Shown here in pieces: positions 1 to 12,458 of a DNA stretch of 64,000 bases. The translations under genes and the position numbers were made by a program. The stretch covers positions 87,893,845-87,957,844 of the forward strand of contig NC_087062.1 of assembly GCF_963678635.1 (NCBI RefSeq), given 5' to 3'. Under the pieces are notes generated by a model, which was not told the DNA's origin, did not search any database, and saw nothing but the letters and a program-made list of their open reading frames with translations. Origin of the DNA: Symsagittifera roscoffensis. Taxonomy: Eukaryota; Xenacoelomorpha; Acoela; Convolutidae. The first letter of the stretch is position 1; every line of letters starts with the position of its first letter.

Positions 1-1497
1 CGTTCTTTTAGAAGAAAGTTCTTTTAGAAGAAATCCAAAACAGTTTTTTTTTCTCAATTTGAACTAATTTATTATTATCTAGTACTGGAAAATTTTATAT
101 CGACTCCGACTCGCGTAAAAATGTGTGAAAAAAAATGGATTTATAATGACTAATGACAACTGTTAAATTTATTATTCTTTTATACATTGAAAACAGGTTT
201 TTGTCGTAAATTGCTGTTCGATTTTCGGCAAAAAGATTCTTCGGCTTATAATCTGTGCCGTTGAACATTTTTAAAGACTGAGGAAACGCACCTGAGAAAT
301 TGGGAAAATTAGACACAATTCGTGGTAATAAACTCGAACCTGCAGGTCTATTCGATCATTCGATGCTCAATTGCCGACAGATCAACAAACCAACTTCATT
401 TATGAAACCTTTCTAATTGAAACTTAACTTAGGCTGGTTTTCTCACGAAGAATAAATGTGTTGTTTATTTTTTGGCTAAAAGATTCAACTCCGGATAGAT
501 TTTTGTTACACCATTGACAGGTGATCTTTCAAGCCTGATTTTCATGCTTCGATTTGCAAACTTCAAAAAGATTATGAATTTTATATAGCGAAAAATCGCT
601 TTCATAAAATTATTCACTTAGGTTCCTATTGTGCCATACGGTTTTATTTAACGGGTGACTCAACTCAGTACAAAGAATTTTTGATACCTTTATTGAAAAA
701 AAATCCTGTGATCCTTTTGAAACTGATGCACGTTTTAGACAATGTTTTGTTTCCGAGGCGTTTGTTTGAATCAATAAAAACACCAGTTTTTCCATATTGT
801 CTTTTAATTTGAAAAACACCTGAATTTAGAAAAAAATACAATAGGCTGCATTGTTGTGGGGCTTCACATCATTAAATTTGGCTGTAATTTCCAGATGTTT
901 GTAGTGTTTTATTACCCTTTTTGCATTGTTAAGGCGTACGTTTCAATTACATATTGCATAACAACCAGGAAAAATTGATTGGAAAAATATAAAAAATAAC
1001 AGAAAACAAAGCTTGTCAGGGAAAAGTCGAAAAAAAAATATTTTGTTCCGCAGATGAAACTTAATGCATAGTTTTTTGTTTATCAGACAACGTTATCTTT
1101 ACTGTTGACAACAGCCATTTGAGATTAAGATTTGTTGGTTTTTAAAGGCATTTGAACTCAAATTGACAATGTCAGAGCCCATTGATACATTTTGAATCCC
1201 ATTCAAAGCTGAGTCGAAAACTAAAAAATAATCACAGAAAGCCTTCACAGCTCGCTCAGATCTTTTATCACCGTTCTTGTTAATCCGATTATTTGGCCCT
1301 CATTCGAGACAAACACTACACGTGGTACAATACAAAAGCTGAACTTCTGAAATAATTGACGGCCGCATTTGTCTGACATCATCACCATATTTTATATTAA
1401 CTTACATGCACCTACCTACACACGCAAACAGATTACATTTTCTTATCAAGTAATCAACACAAGATTGACAAAACTCTATTTCATCATTTTGGTTATC
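1..1497. other. Sequence upstream of the DB-like gene
   Basis: AT-rich sequence in which I see no convincing exon, RNA gene or transposon. A 16-17 bp motif is repeated side by side in the first 35 bases (gttcttttagaagaaa). The promoter and 5' untranslated region of the plus-strand gene that starts near 1498 should lie in the right part of this stretch, but I cannot point to a core promoter element. Confidence 0.5.
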
Positions 1498-1578
1498 ATG
1501 AAATTGATTAATCTTCCAACCATGTTTTATCCGGAAATGCTCAACAGTTGCCTCGTTGCAATTCCTACAATGTTTCAG
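1498..1578 (+). CDS. Exon 1 of the DB-like gene: start and first half of the signal peptide
   Basis: It ends at ATG TTT CAG followed by GTAAGT, a consensus donor at 1579, phase 0. It encodes 27 residues from the ATG at 1498. The hydrophobic run continues directly into exon 2, which argues that the two belong together. The start could also be the ATG at 1522 or 1537, which would give a more typical signal-peptide length. Confidence 0.6.
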
Positions 1579-4500
1579 GTAAGTTAATTAAATGCACTTT
1601 CACAGCATTTTCTTTCTCGTCTTAAGCCGGACAAAATCTACTCCCAAGTCCTTCGAAGGCCGCAACCAAAATATATTGAAGAGCTCAGGAAAATGGCAAT
1701 TGGAAAATTAATTTGCAGTCAAAAGTTACGCCGATTAATAAGCACAAATTTTTTCTGCATTAAGACTATGTAGCTAGTGAAAGCTGGAAAGCCAATCTGA
1801 GAAAAAAATGGTCCAAATTAAAAAATATATGTATAATATGCAGAACCATACGTATATTGCAATCGGGCTGTTACGTGATTCGTGCCTGTCAGTTCCAAAA
1901 CATGTGCTGTTTACAAAAATCCTGGACGTTATCGGCGCTGAGCGGTGGCGCGCGCTTACCGCCAGGCCTTTGACAGAATTTTTCAACATTGTAATTCCCA
2001 TTCAGATAACATTGCTTTTGGACCTTTCTGTCTATCGTCCCCTCCTCAATATGCTTATGCTCTCGGGCTGGTCTTTTCGAAAATGAAGAAGTTTCATTGC
2101 AGTTTTTTACAGAAAATTCAGAAGGTTTAAAAAACGCCCATTTGGGGAACTAATTTATGCGCTTTTTATAATTGTTTATCTCAGAGTGGTCAACAGACAA
2201 GCTATGGTTATACAACCCTCAAATATTAATTCAGAAATAAAGCGAAGGTTTTTCATTAACTGAGTTGACCTGCCATATTTAATTATTGCTCGATCAGCAA
2301 ATTTTTTAGAAATGTAACATTGCTGATTTTGTCCTTTATCAGTGATCAATTATCCATGGCCAGGTAATGTTCAAATCCGATTCAGAGTTGAGTTAAAACC
2401 CAAGAACGTTCAAGATTCTTTGCGGAATCAACGCTAATTCAGCGCTAAAATAACGGTGCAAAACTTATGAACAGCCCTGATTCTTAGTTGGACCAGCGCA
2501 TATTTTGGCCAAAATTGGTAACGAAATGTTAATAAAACAGTTCAAAATAAATCGAAGCAGTCAAAAACACTAACAATAAGACTCAAAAAGGTTTTAAAAA
2601 GGACTCAAAAAGGACTCAAAACTGATGAACTTTAAAGAGTCAGTTTTTACCTGATTGAAAAACTTATTCTGTCTCTTTTAAAAGATTTTTTTTTGATAAT
2701 AGTGTCTTGTCGTGGGTACTTTTTTTGAAATGACTTCTTTTCCCGATTAAAAGGATTATCAGTACGACATTTTGAACTTGTGAGCAAATGTTCAATTGAC
2801 AAAATTTTGGTATCAAGATCGCAATTAAATTTGATAAAGACCCTAGACACGAAACATCTCTTGAAAGATTGAATATCACAAAAATATAAACATCAAATGT
2901 TTGCTAGTATTACAAAAAGACGTATCTAATCTAGGCTTTGAAGAAAAACTTTTTATGCTACCCCAAAAATAATCATGAAATCTTTCCTAGCCTGACGTAT
3001 CTAATCCGGGCTTAAATACATCTGAATTAGTTTGGTTTGAAAATTTTTGATGAGATTTTTGAAAAAAAACTCATAAAAACGTTTAAAAAAACGTATGCCA
3101 TACACAGAGCTGAAAACAACTTGACATCGTTTTGGTCAAATAATATAAAATTTGAATTGCAGAGGTTGCTTTCATTTCAATTTTCAAGGATTTTTGAGCT
3201 GTTTGCACGCACGCTTTTAGGAAAAAGAAGTATACCCATCATAATTTTACCAAATTAGCCATTTTCAAACCCCCCATAAACTGTTAAAAAACAAGTGCAG
3301 GTAAAATATGTATTATGTTCGGACTCAGCGTATCGAATTCTTGCAGATGATTTTAAAAAATTGCTCAAACTGTTAGTAGCCAAATTTGATACTTTTCATT
3401 GATATTTTTCTGAAATTTGCTGAAAAACGCATAACAAAATTTTTTTTCTTTGCCTTTTTTTCCAATTTGAATTATATTGAACAAAATTGTAAAAGGTTTG
3501 TTCTGTTTTAGCCTTACGTGCGAGGAAAAAAGTTTAAAATCAGTTTTTGTGTTTTAGAAAGTTTATCAAATTTCTTGACCGGGAATCACCTCAAATATGT
3601 CAAAATCATACGACACCAAACTGTGATTTTTTTGGGAAGTTTATGCAGATTCCGCAACAAGGACGCTCCCTTTGTTCTTCTTTTGTTCTTTCATTTCCTT
3701 TGATCGTTTCAATACAAATTTAACATGTTTAAAGACTTCCCGGTTTGACCAAAACTTCTTATCATACAATTTCCATTATGAAAAAATTTTTTATCATACA
3801 ATTCCGTACGTTCAGAAAATTGTATAAAATCTGTCTGATAAGCATTTTCCATATATGAAAATTGTATGACCAGTAGTTTTCCATACACAAAAAAAATTTG
3901 ATTTTTTCTCTAAATTTAATTTCTGAAAGTTTTTGGATTGTGTTCGTAACCAAACGCAACTGACCAAGACCTTGGTTTACTCAAATCACCAAAAATTGAA
4001 AAGTCTTGCATTTACCATGCATAGAAAACGACCGGAATTGTCTTAGAGCTGCTTTTTACAAATGATAACAAACTTTTAAATTTTGGCAAAAATTTTCAAC
4101 ATTGATTATTTTTAACATTTGGAACTTTTAATTATCAGTTTTTGATCAGGGCTTACATAAACCTGCAATTAAAAAAAATAGGAGTTTTCAGCTTTTTTGC
4201 AAAAAAAATTACGAGTCAGCGAAAAGGACAAAAATCCAACAGTAGTGTATCCAGGACTACGTTATGCACACAAAAATTAAATTTTCCATGCAAAAAAAAA
4301 ATTTTTTGGAAAATATTTGTTTGAGTACAAAATTCGATTTGCTGTTGAAACGTTTTGGAGCTATTTCAAAATTATTTGTGTGTAATCATCACAAAAATGC
4401 GAATCATACAATTTCCATATAAGGGAATTGTATGATAAGCATTTTTTTCAAAAAATAAAGACCTCGGTTTTTTACCACCAGAGTGTTTTATTAGAATCAA

Positions 4501-7395
4501 ACAGCCGCAGAAATTAGCTTACATCTTTTTTCAATCCTTTTTCGAAATTGAACACTGGTTCTCACACAAATCTATTTTGTCAGTGGTGGTGGTCGGGAGG
4601 GGGAGGTATGAAAAAGCTTCTCATTTTTCAGCGAGATGACTTTGTGTAACTAGCATTTTAAGATCATTTATCCACGAGGGATAGGACCAACATACGAGCT
4701 GTACAGCTCATCACGGCGAACCGCTGTTGTGCCCCTGCTTAAGAACTACTTGCAATTTTTTTTTTGGTTATTTTTCTGGGCTGGGTAATGTTGCCTCACC
4801 CTCAAGCAACGAGCACGGATCATGGTGGGCCTCGAACATCCGACCTTTCGATTGAGAGGCGGAGACGTTAACCACTTCACCACTGCTCCCCAAGCATTTT
4901 GTAAAGTAAATTTCGCTTTGACTTTTCAGTTGTGGTCGTGTGTGCTGTTATGTTGGCTTGGAGGCAGCGTTGGAGGGGTGGACGGTAGCTATGTGGACAA
5001 GCACTATCCCCGCAGCACCAACGTGTTCGACTGCTGTCTTAAAAACAACATCCCTGGTCACTGCCTGGAACTGTGTGACGGGAACACGATGCGCTTCTAC
5101 GGAATGGACATATGCATAGGTACGGGCCTCGGGGGCTACTCTCATGGGCGAAGGACCGAGTGAGCAAAAATTCTCAACGAATCAATATGACTTGATCAAA
5201 TCGTTTTCATCGGCTGATAACATTTTCGCCTATTCGGTCCTTCGCGCCAAAGTAGATCAAAACCACAGAGTTTAAACAATTAAATAATGGTCGAAAAAAC
5301 CGCCCAAATTAAAAACGCTGAAGTCTATTATATTCCGAAAACAGGCCCAATAAGTGTTTAAAATTGTGAAAAGCGATAAGCTGATAGAGTGAAAAACAAA
5401 TATTTTTCAAGTGTGGGCAGTTTACTTTTAATTGAATAATTTGTTTTTCTAATGGTTTCGTTTTTAAGTCAGATTTAAAATCTCAGTGTTTGTCGCACGA
5501 GATTACCATTGTAATCTTTGTTATATGTTGTTGCCCTTGTTACGCTACGGGAAATGTTTTCAAGTAGGATGAAGAAAAAAAATAAAGAGCTAAATTTAAA
5601 CGTTAATCTTGCAACGAGTCAACGAAAAATCATGCTTACAAAATGAATACGCACACTTTTCAGCAAGTTAGTAAATTAAGATAAAACTTTTTTCAAGAAA
5701 AACTTTTCCCCTAAGAAAACGTTTATCTACCCAGGTTTAAGGAATTTTATATCTGTAATAGTAGAGAATTCGGATCACTTAACAATCTCCCCCTCCCCCC
5801 TATGATATCTACTTAACAATCTCCCCCCCCCCCCATTTATATGAATAAAAACAGTAATTTAGCTCAACAGAGCTTTCTATTACAAATTCTAATATTGCTG
5901 CATTCTCATTGGTCAAAAATTCGACTGTTCGAATGCTTAACAATCTCCCCCTTTCCTATTGTTAAGTATATCCGAGAAGTCATCGATCCAAAACACAATG
6001 CGTGAAGATTGGCTTATGAGACATCATTGGACACGTAGAAATGCTTTTTTGGTGTCTCTCGAAAGAAGTAAAGGTAACGGTAATAACTAGTGTAAAAAAA
6101 TGCCTACTGGACTCATAAGCGATCTTTTTATTCCGACTTTCGAAGAAGTGTACACAATATCTCTGCTCGGAGCGGTTTTTAATCTTTTCGACTCAGTAAT
6201 TTTTTAACTGGCAAACTTCGAAACTCACTTTTTATCTAGACAGTTATGGTTTAATTTTTTATACCATCTGAAACCTCTAAAATAAATAAAAACTCACTTG
6301 CGACCATTTGTTTTTAAATTATGGGTGACTGAATTATTGCTGTGTGAACATTCAGGGCGTTGCTCTGATGCTTTTTCTGCTGCTCGAGTTAGTAAAATTT
6401 CAGAGGATCTTCGATGTAGGCATTCTCTAAACGTTTAAGCGCAATCTTAAGACTCATTTTTTTGCAAATAGTTTTAATTCTTCGTAAATCTGCTAGCGTT
6501 TTGAATAAAATTGTAATTCATTCTCTTTCTTATTCATGTTGAAAGGAGAGTTATGAATTGTTAGGTGCGTACGACAACATTCGCATCTACTGTGTACAGA
6601 TGAAGTTTGACCAGCAGAAAGCAGTAATTGAGGGTTCGGACAAGACAGAAGAGGGGGGAAGAGTTGACGGTTCAAACACAAAAGGGCAGGTGATTGAGGG
6701 CGGGCAAAGGGGGAGCATAATTCCGAACAGAGGAGGCATTTGGGGGGATTACGCGGAAGATGGCATGACAGCATTCGGAAACGGTGAGAAGATAATAAAT
6801 GTATTATTTAAGCAATGCCTTTTTTAAAGCTCAATTGAGAATTTTTTTTGCATGCAACCGCATTTTTTTCTTTGTCCACAATCGAAAACGACGACCAACT
6901 AAGGACAAAAATTGATAAAATGTCTTATAATGTACAAAATTGTCTATATTCAGGGGCGGATTTATTTAGCGGATAAATTGTCTAATTATATGGTAAAAAC
7001 CTCGTCCTGCTGTAACATTATTAATATTTGGCTGAAATTAAACCTGGATTGTTTAATTTCAGGCAATTTAAAAATTTGACAAAATATTCAGCTTTGAAAT
7101 TATTTTTTTTTCAGTGCGTGACTTCCTCGACAAACCAGTTCGACCCATGAAACCTTCTGATGGCAATTACCCCTCAAGTGCAGTGTCTATCTCTATGATG
7201 AGGGATTCCACGAGAGATTCCATGAGCGGAGAAGAGGCAGGGGCGGGGGCCGAGATGGTGATGGGACCGAGACCCAAGTCACCCGCAAACTCTTTGCACC
7301 CCTACTACCGAGATACCCGCGGATTGCTACCGGCTCTCATTCTGACGTCCTCCCTTATCCTTTTATGGTCCCCCTTTGCTCAACTGATGACATAA
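1498..7395 (+). CDS. Four-exon gene for a small secreted, probably GPI-anchored DB-module-like protein
   Basis: Exons 1498-1578, 4930-5119, 6565-6783 and 7115-7395 join in frame (phases 0, 1, 1) with GT/AG ends and give 256 residues. The exon 1/2 junction builds a hydrophobic signal peptide (MLNSCLVAIPTMFQ followed by LWSCVLLCWLGG). Exon 2 then encodes a cysteine cluster, FDCCLKNNIPGHCLELC, with two more cysteines (DIC and YC) across the exon 2/3 junction. The CC-x8-C-x3-C spacing resembles the DB module of nematode and arthropod extracellular proteins, but the terminal CC of a full module is missing. Exon 3 is charged and Gly-rich. Exon 4 ends with a hydrophobic tail (LLPALILTSSLILLW) and a very short polar end, as in GPI-attachment signals. 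The splice-phase agreement makes the gene model strong. The DB and GPI assignments are inference. ATGs at 1522 and 1537 are alternative starts. Confidence 0.72.
1579..3738. other. Intron 1 of the DB-like gene, left part
   Basis: AT-rich sequence with no second exon that I can support. A short GC-rich island (gcgctgagcggtggcgcgcg and flanks, about 1935-1975) stands out from the surrounding composition but does not give a convincing exon or RNA gene. Confidence 0.45.
3739..4467. mobile_element. Degenerate TIR element with repeated TCATACAATT blocks
   Basis: It begins with CCCGGTTTGACC and contains repeated sub-terminal blocks of the type cttatcatacaatttcc and ggaaattgtatgataagc near both ends. 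It is related to the element at 40357-41256, in the opposite orientation, which has perfect 12 bp terminal inverted repeats. The right terminus here (gacctcgg) is decayed. No coding sequence is seen. Confidence 0.5.
4678..4893 (-). mobile_element. tRNA-derived SINE
   Basis: Read on the minus strand, 4893 to about 4820 resembles a tRNA: an A-box-like stretch (TGGTGAAGTGGTTAACG) and a B-box-like ATGTTCGAGGCCC about 45 nt later. The body continues to about 4678 with cgagctgtacagctc and the complement of gcaattttttttttgg. A related body without the tRNA head lies at 56968-57085. The family assignment rests on these two boxes and the second copy. Confidence 0.45.
4930..5119 (+). CDS. Exon 2 of the DB-like gene: signal peptide end and cysteine cluster
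   Basis: The acceptor is acttttcag at 4921-4929 and the donor is ATAG followed by GTACGG at 5120; the exon runs from phase 0 to phase 1. It encodes the second half of the signal peptide, a short linker (DGSYVDKHYPRS) and the CC-x8-C-x3-C cluster. Base composition is clearly richer in G and C than the surrounding introns. A tRNA-headed SINE lies only about 40 bp upstream of the acceptor. Confidence 0.7.
5120..6564. other. Intron 2 of the DB-like gene with C-run motifs
   Basis: Between 5775 and 5965 the sequence cttaacaatctcccccc occurs three times with variable C-run lengths. It is the complement-like counterpart of the G-run plus GTTAA motif seen at 14.5-19.8 kb and 45.0-46.0 kb. The rest of the intron shows no exon or RNA gene. 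Confidence 0.45.
6565..6783 (+). CDS. Exon 3 of the DB-like gene: last cysteine and hydrophilic linker
   Basis: The acceptor is gaattgttag ending at 6564 and the donor is AACG followed by GTGAGA at 6784; phase 1 to phase 1, 219 nt. It encodes YDNIRIYCVQ and then a Lys/Glu/Gly-rich stretch without cysteines. A phase 1-1 exon can be skipped or added without changing frame, which matters for the extra phase 1-1 exon at 13619. Confidence 0.65.
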
Positions 7396-9128
7396 CTAAT
7401 AACCCAATGAAAAAATTACTCAAATTTTTGCAATCGATCATCGATTTGACGACTAGTTTGTTATTTCATATTGAGTTTGAAAGATGCTCATGTTTTAACC
7501 GTTTGGTCTAATTTAGACGCTAAATTTTCATACCAGAGCCAAAATTTGTGCTGTTTTGCTGTTCCAAAATTTTATTTCAGATAACGTTCATTTTAAATGT
7601 AGCTTTTTAATCATACAAAGTCAATTAAAATGTCACAGAGTTCTGGAGTTCTGATATCATAATATGTTCTTAATATAACAAAATATTTTTTTTTGCTGAG
7701 TTAACTGTTTGTGCAGCAAATTTGGGACGGAGCGCTTGCGAAACTTTGCTTAACAAGCGGCATCAAAAAATGACCAATTTTGTCTTCATTTTTTGTCAAT
7801 ATGAATTAGATTACTTGTCAGTGATTAAGGATGAATGAAAACAGTGTTCAAAATAAGTTTCGGCACTGTTGAACAACGTCTTATTTTCGATAGTGTTGTA
7901 CTTCGGCACTGTTGTACTACCCCTCTCTTGTTCCGACTTTCGTAACCAAATTAACGGAATATTTGCGCTCTAGTCAGATGTTTTGCTCACACAAAGTGAA
8001 CACAAGTTTTTGCGCAAGTATATACGATTACATGATTTAATTAACTGTTATCATTTTTATTCCATATTTTGTCCGTCGTTGTTTCATGACAGTATTTTGC
8101 TTTAATTGTACGCGTATATTTTCTTGTGCACATATGTGGCTCTAGCTCACAATGAAATGTTTGAAAACAAAAAAAGAAAAAAGAATTTAGCTTTTGTTCT
8201 TTCCTTGTATTACCTCAAGTTTTGCGGTATGATTTTGCAGTTTCACTTGATTTCTTTTAACAAAAAAACTCACTTGGATCTAATTATGTTTCAAATTGCT
8301 TGTTACTCTTGACAGTGATATAATATCATTTTTGATAAGTAACGAAGTGATACAAGACAGCCTGCTTCAGGTATACTTGTCAAATATTTACCTATGAAAA
8401 GTTCTGTTCTGATGAAGTTTTTGTGCTCATTTTAAAAAGCTTGTTTTGAATTCTGTTTTCTTGCTTTTCTTCTTGTTTTTTTTTTCGTGGGTTTTTTTTC
8501 TCCAGAAAAATTTCGACTTTTTACATAGCCATTTTTGACGGGATTCTTAATGTCATTCAAAAAGTATTGTTCACTTGAGCTTAAATTTGAAAAAGTATTT
8601 CTACTGTGATCATTTTTTGTAAGGTTATGAGGGTTTAAAGATTGCCATTTTGGCCAACTTGGGACAATTAACCCGCGATATATTTCGGGCTAATAACGCG
8701 TAAGCAAAGATTTAATTCAACATAGAAATTATTCCAAATTGGTTGAAGGAAGCTTATTTCTCATAATTGATTTGTTATTAGGAGCGAAATCTATCACTTT
8801 GTACTTTATATGGCGTGTGGGGCAATTATTTTCCCAAAAAACTTCAAATTCAAAAAATTATTTTGCTTTATTTTGTTACATTTAATTTTTTCATGTAATT
8901 ACTTTTCCATAAACCGTAAAAGCATTTGGAACTTTCAGGGCTCATAATAATTTTTTAGCTCAAATTTTAGCTCCATTTTTAGAGCAAATATCTTTTTGAA
9001 GAAAAAAGAATTTGTATGCTCGATGTGGTTTTTATTATTCAGTCATTTTTCACCGGTCGAAATAAAATTTCTCAACAAGTTTTTTTGATGTCCCATTGAA
9101 AATAATGAGTTCCTGAGTTCAAACGTAA
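7008..9128. repeat. Tandem duplication, unit 1 (2121 bp)
   Basis: The unit starts at tgctgtaacattattaat and repeats from 9129 with only scattered single-base differences by eye. It contains the terminal exon of the DB-like gene and, in its right half (about 8380-8960), a copy of the dispersed family marked by ataggagcgaa and catttttgac. The high identity implies a recent event. Confidence 0.85.
7115..7395 (+). CDS. Exon 4 of the DB-like gene: terminal exon with C-terminal hydrophobic tail
   Basis: A long T tract and cag acceptor end at 7114, and a TAA stop lies at 7393. It encodes a Ser/Met/Pro-rich spacer and then a C-terminal hydrophobic segment that reads as a GPI-attachment signal. The exon and its intron flank lie inside the 2.12 kb tandem duplication, so a second nearly identical copy sits at 9236-9516. 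Confidence 0.68.
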
Positions 9129-11249
9129 TGCTGTAACATTATTAATATTTGGCTGAAATTAAACCTGGATTGTTTAATTTCAGGCAATTTAAAAATTTGA
9201 CAAAATATTCAGCTTTGAAATTATTTTTTTTTCAGTGCGTGACTTCCTCGACAAACCAGTTCGACCCATGAAACCTTCTGATGGCAATTACCCCTCAAGT
9301 GCAGTGTCTATCTCTATGATGAGGGATTCCACGAGAGATTCCATGAGCGGAGAAGAGGCAGGGGCGGGAGCCGAGATGGTGATGGGACCGAGACCCAAGT
9401 CACCCGCAAACTCTTTGCACCCCTACTACCGAGATACCCGCGGATTGCTACCGGCTCTCATTCTGACGTCCTCCATTATCTTTTTATGGTCCCCCTTTGC
9501 TCAACTGATGACATAACTAATAACCCAATGAAAAAATTACTCAAATTTTTGCAATCGATCATCGATTTGACGACTAGTTTGTTATTTCATATTGAGTTTG
9601 AAAGATGCTCATGTTTTAACCGTTTGGTCTAATTTAGACGCTAAATTTTTCATACCAGAGCCAAAGTTTGTGCTGTTTTGCTGTTCCAAAATTTTATTTC
9701 AGTTAACGTTCATTTTAAATGTAGCTTTTTAATCATACAAAGTCAATTAAAATGTCACAGAGTTCTGGAGTTCTGATATCATAATATGCTCTTAATATAA
9801 CAAAATATTTTTTTTTGCTGAGTTAACTGTTTGTGCAGCAAATTTGGGACGGAGCGCTTGCGAAACTTTGCTTAACAAGCGGCATCAAAAAATGACCAAT
9901 TTTGTCTTCATTTTTTGTCAATATGAATTAGATTACTTGTCAGTGATTAAGGATGAATGAAAACAGTGTTCAAAATAAGTTTCGGCACTGTTGAACAACG
10001 TCTTATTTTCGATAGTGTTGTACTTCGGCACTGTTGTACTACCCCTCTCTTGTTCCGACTTTCGTAACCAAATTAACGGAATATTTGCGCTCTAGTCAGA
10101 TGTTTTGCTCACACAAAGTGAACACAAGTTTTTGCGCAAGTATATACGAATACATGATTTAATTAACTGTTATCATTTTTATTCCATATTTTGTCCGTCG
10201 TTGTTTCATGACAGTATTTTGCTTTAATTGTACGCGTATATTTTCTTGTGCACATATGTGGCTCTAGCTCACAATAAAATGTTTGAAAACAAAAAAAGAA
10301 AAAAGAATTTAGCTTTTGTTCTTTCCTTGTATTACCTCAAGTTTTGCGGTATGATTTTGCAGTTTCACTTGATTTCTTTTAACAAAAAAACTCACTTGGA
10401 TCTAATTATGTTTCAAATTGCTTGTTACTCTTGACAGTGATATAATATCATTTTTGATAAGTAACGAAGTGATACAAGACAGCCTGCTTCAGGTATACTT
10501 GTCAAATATTTACCTATGAAAAGTTCTGTTCTGATGAAGTTTTTGTGCTCATTTTTAAAAGCTTGTTTTGAATTCTGTTTTCTTGCTTTTCTTCTTGTTT
10601 TTTTTCTTCGTGGGTTTTTTTTCTCCAGAAAAATTTCGACTTTTTACATAGCCATTTTTGACGGGATTCTTAATGTCATTCAAAAAGTATTGTTCACTTG
10701 AGCTTAAATTTGAAAAAGTATTTCTACTGTGATCATTTTTTGTAAGGTTATGAGGGTTTAAAGATTGCCATTTTGGCCAACTTGGGACAATTAACCCGCG
10801 ATATATTTCGGGCTAATAACGCGTAAGCAAAGATTTAATTCAACATAGAAATTATTCCAAATTGGTTGAAGGAAGCTTATTTCTCATAATTGATTTGTTA
10901 TTAGGAGCGAAATCTATCACTTTGTACTTTATATGGCGTGTGGGGCAATTATTTTCCCAAAAAACTTCAAATTCAAAAAATTATTTTGCTTTATTTTGTT
11001 ACATTTAATTTTTTCATGTAATTACTTTTCCATAAACCGTAAAAGCATTTGGAACTTTCAGGGCTCATAATAATTTTTTAGCTCAAATTTTAGCTCCATT
11101 TTTAGAACAAATATCTTTTTGAAGAAAAAAGAATTTGTATGCTCGATGTGGTTTTTATTATTCAGTCATTTTTCACCGGTCGAAATAACATTTCTCAACA
11201 AATTTTTTTATGTCCCATTGAAAATAATGAGTTCCTGAGTTCAAACGTA
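9129..11249. repeat. Tandem duplication, unit 2 (2121 bp)
   Basis: Second copy of the 7008-9128 unit with the same order of exon, untranslated sequence and dispersed repeat. It ends at gagttcaaacgtaa, where a more diverged partial copy begins. Confidence 0.85.
9236..9516 (+). CDS. Duplicated terminal exon (exon 4') of the DB-like gene
   Basis: This is a near-identical copy of the exon at 7115-7395 with the same T tract, cag acceptor, reading frame and TAA stop. The protein differs only in the hydrophobic tail (LTSSIIFLWS instead of LTSSLILLWS). Because the first copy already contains the stop, this copy can only be used as an alternative last exon spliced from exon 3. It may equally be an unused duplicate. 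No lesion is visible. Confidence 0.5.
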
Positions 11250-12450
11250 AAAAGATTTTTCACCTCGAATGATTTATTGTAAAATTCTGGGGGTTTGAAA
11301 AATGTCAACTGCAATGTTCTGGACTACATTATGTGTGCTTTGAACAGTTTGCTCAGAATATTTATATGAGTTAACTGCTTGTGCAGCAAATTTGGGACGG
11401 AGCGCTTGCTAAGCTTTGATTAACATGCGGCGTCAAAAAATGACCAATTTGTTTTCATTTTTTGTCAGTATGAATTAAATTACTTGTCAGTGATTAAGGA
11501 TGAATGAAAACAGTGTTCAAAATAAGTTTCGGCGCTGTTGAACAACGTCTTTTTTTCGATAGTGTTGTACTTCGGCTCTGTTGTACTACCCCTCTCAAAG
11601 TAGAATTTCTTATTGTTTGGACTTTCATTACGAAAGAAACGGAATATTTGCACTCTAGTCAGATGTTTTGCTGACACAAAGTAAACACAAGTTTTCGCGC
11701 GAGTACATACGAGTACATGATTTAAATAACTGTTATCATTTTTTTCCCATTTTTCGTCCGTCGTTTTTCATGACAGTATTTTTTTAAATTGTACGCGTAT
11801 ATTTTTTTTATACACATATGTGGCTCTTACTCACAATAAAATGTTTGAAAACAAAAAAAGAAAGAAGAATTTAGCTTTTGTTCTTGCCTTGTATTACCTC
11901 AAGTATTGCGGTTTATTCCAAAGAATAATTGCGGTTTATAGAAATTATTCCAAATTGGTTGAAGGAAGCTTATTTGTCATAATTGATTTGTTATTAGGAG
12001 CGAAATCTATAACTTTGTACTTTATATGGCGTGTGGGGCAATTATTTTCCCAAAAAATTTCAAATTCAAAAAATTATTTTGCTTTATTTTGTTACATTTA
12101 TTTTTTTCATGTATTTACTTTTCCATAGACCTTAAAAGCATTTGGAACTTTCAGGGCACATAATAATTTTTTAGTTAAAATTTTAGCTCCATTTTTAGAG
12201 CAAATATCTTTTTGAAGAAAACGGAATTTTTATGCTCGATGTGGTATTTTTTATTCAGTCATTTTTCACTAGTCGAAATAACCTTGCTCAACAAAATTTT
12301 TTATGCTCCATTGAAGATATTGACTTCCTGAGTTCAAACGTAAAAAGACTTTTCACCTCGAATTACTTATTGTAAAAATCTGGGGTCTTGAAAACTGTCA
12401 ACTGCCATGTTCTGGACTAAATTATGCGCGCTTTGAACAATTTATTCTTA
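11250..12450. repeat. Diverged partial third copy of the 2.1 kb unit
   Basis: Blocks equivalent to about 7700-8220 and 8730-9120 of unit 1 are recognisable (tgtgcagcaaatttgggacgg; ggaagcttatttgtcataattg; cctgagttcaaacgtaaaaag). It is clearly more diverged than units 1 and 2 and lacks the exon, so it is an older copy. Confidence 0.7.
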
Positions 12451-12458
12451 ATACTGAG

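Noticed and set aside
1930-1980. GC-rich island as an exon or RNA gene
   Set aside because: Too short, no splice sites in a consistent frame and no foldable RNA I could recognise.
4815-4895. Functional tRNA gene on the minus strand
   Set aside because: A and B boxes are recognisable but the acceptor and anticodon stems do not pair well, and the body continues into a repeat; a SINE head fits better.
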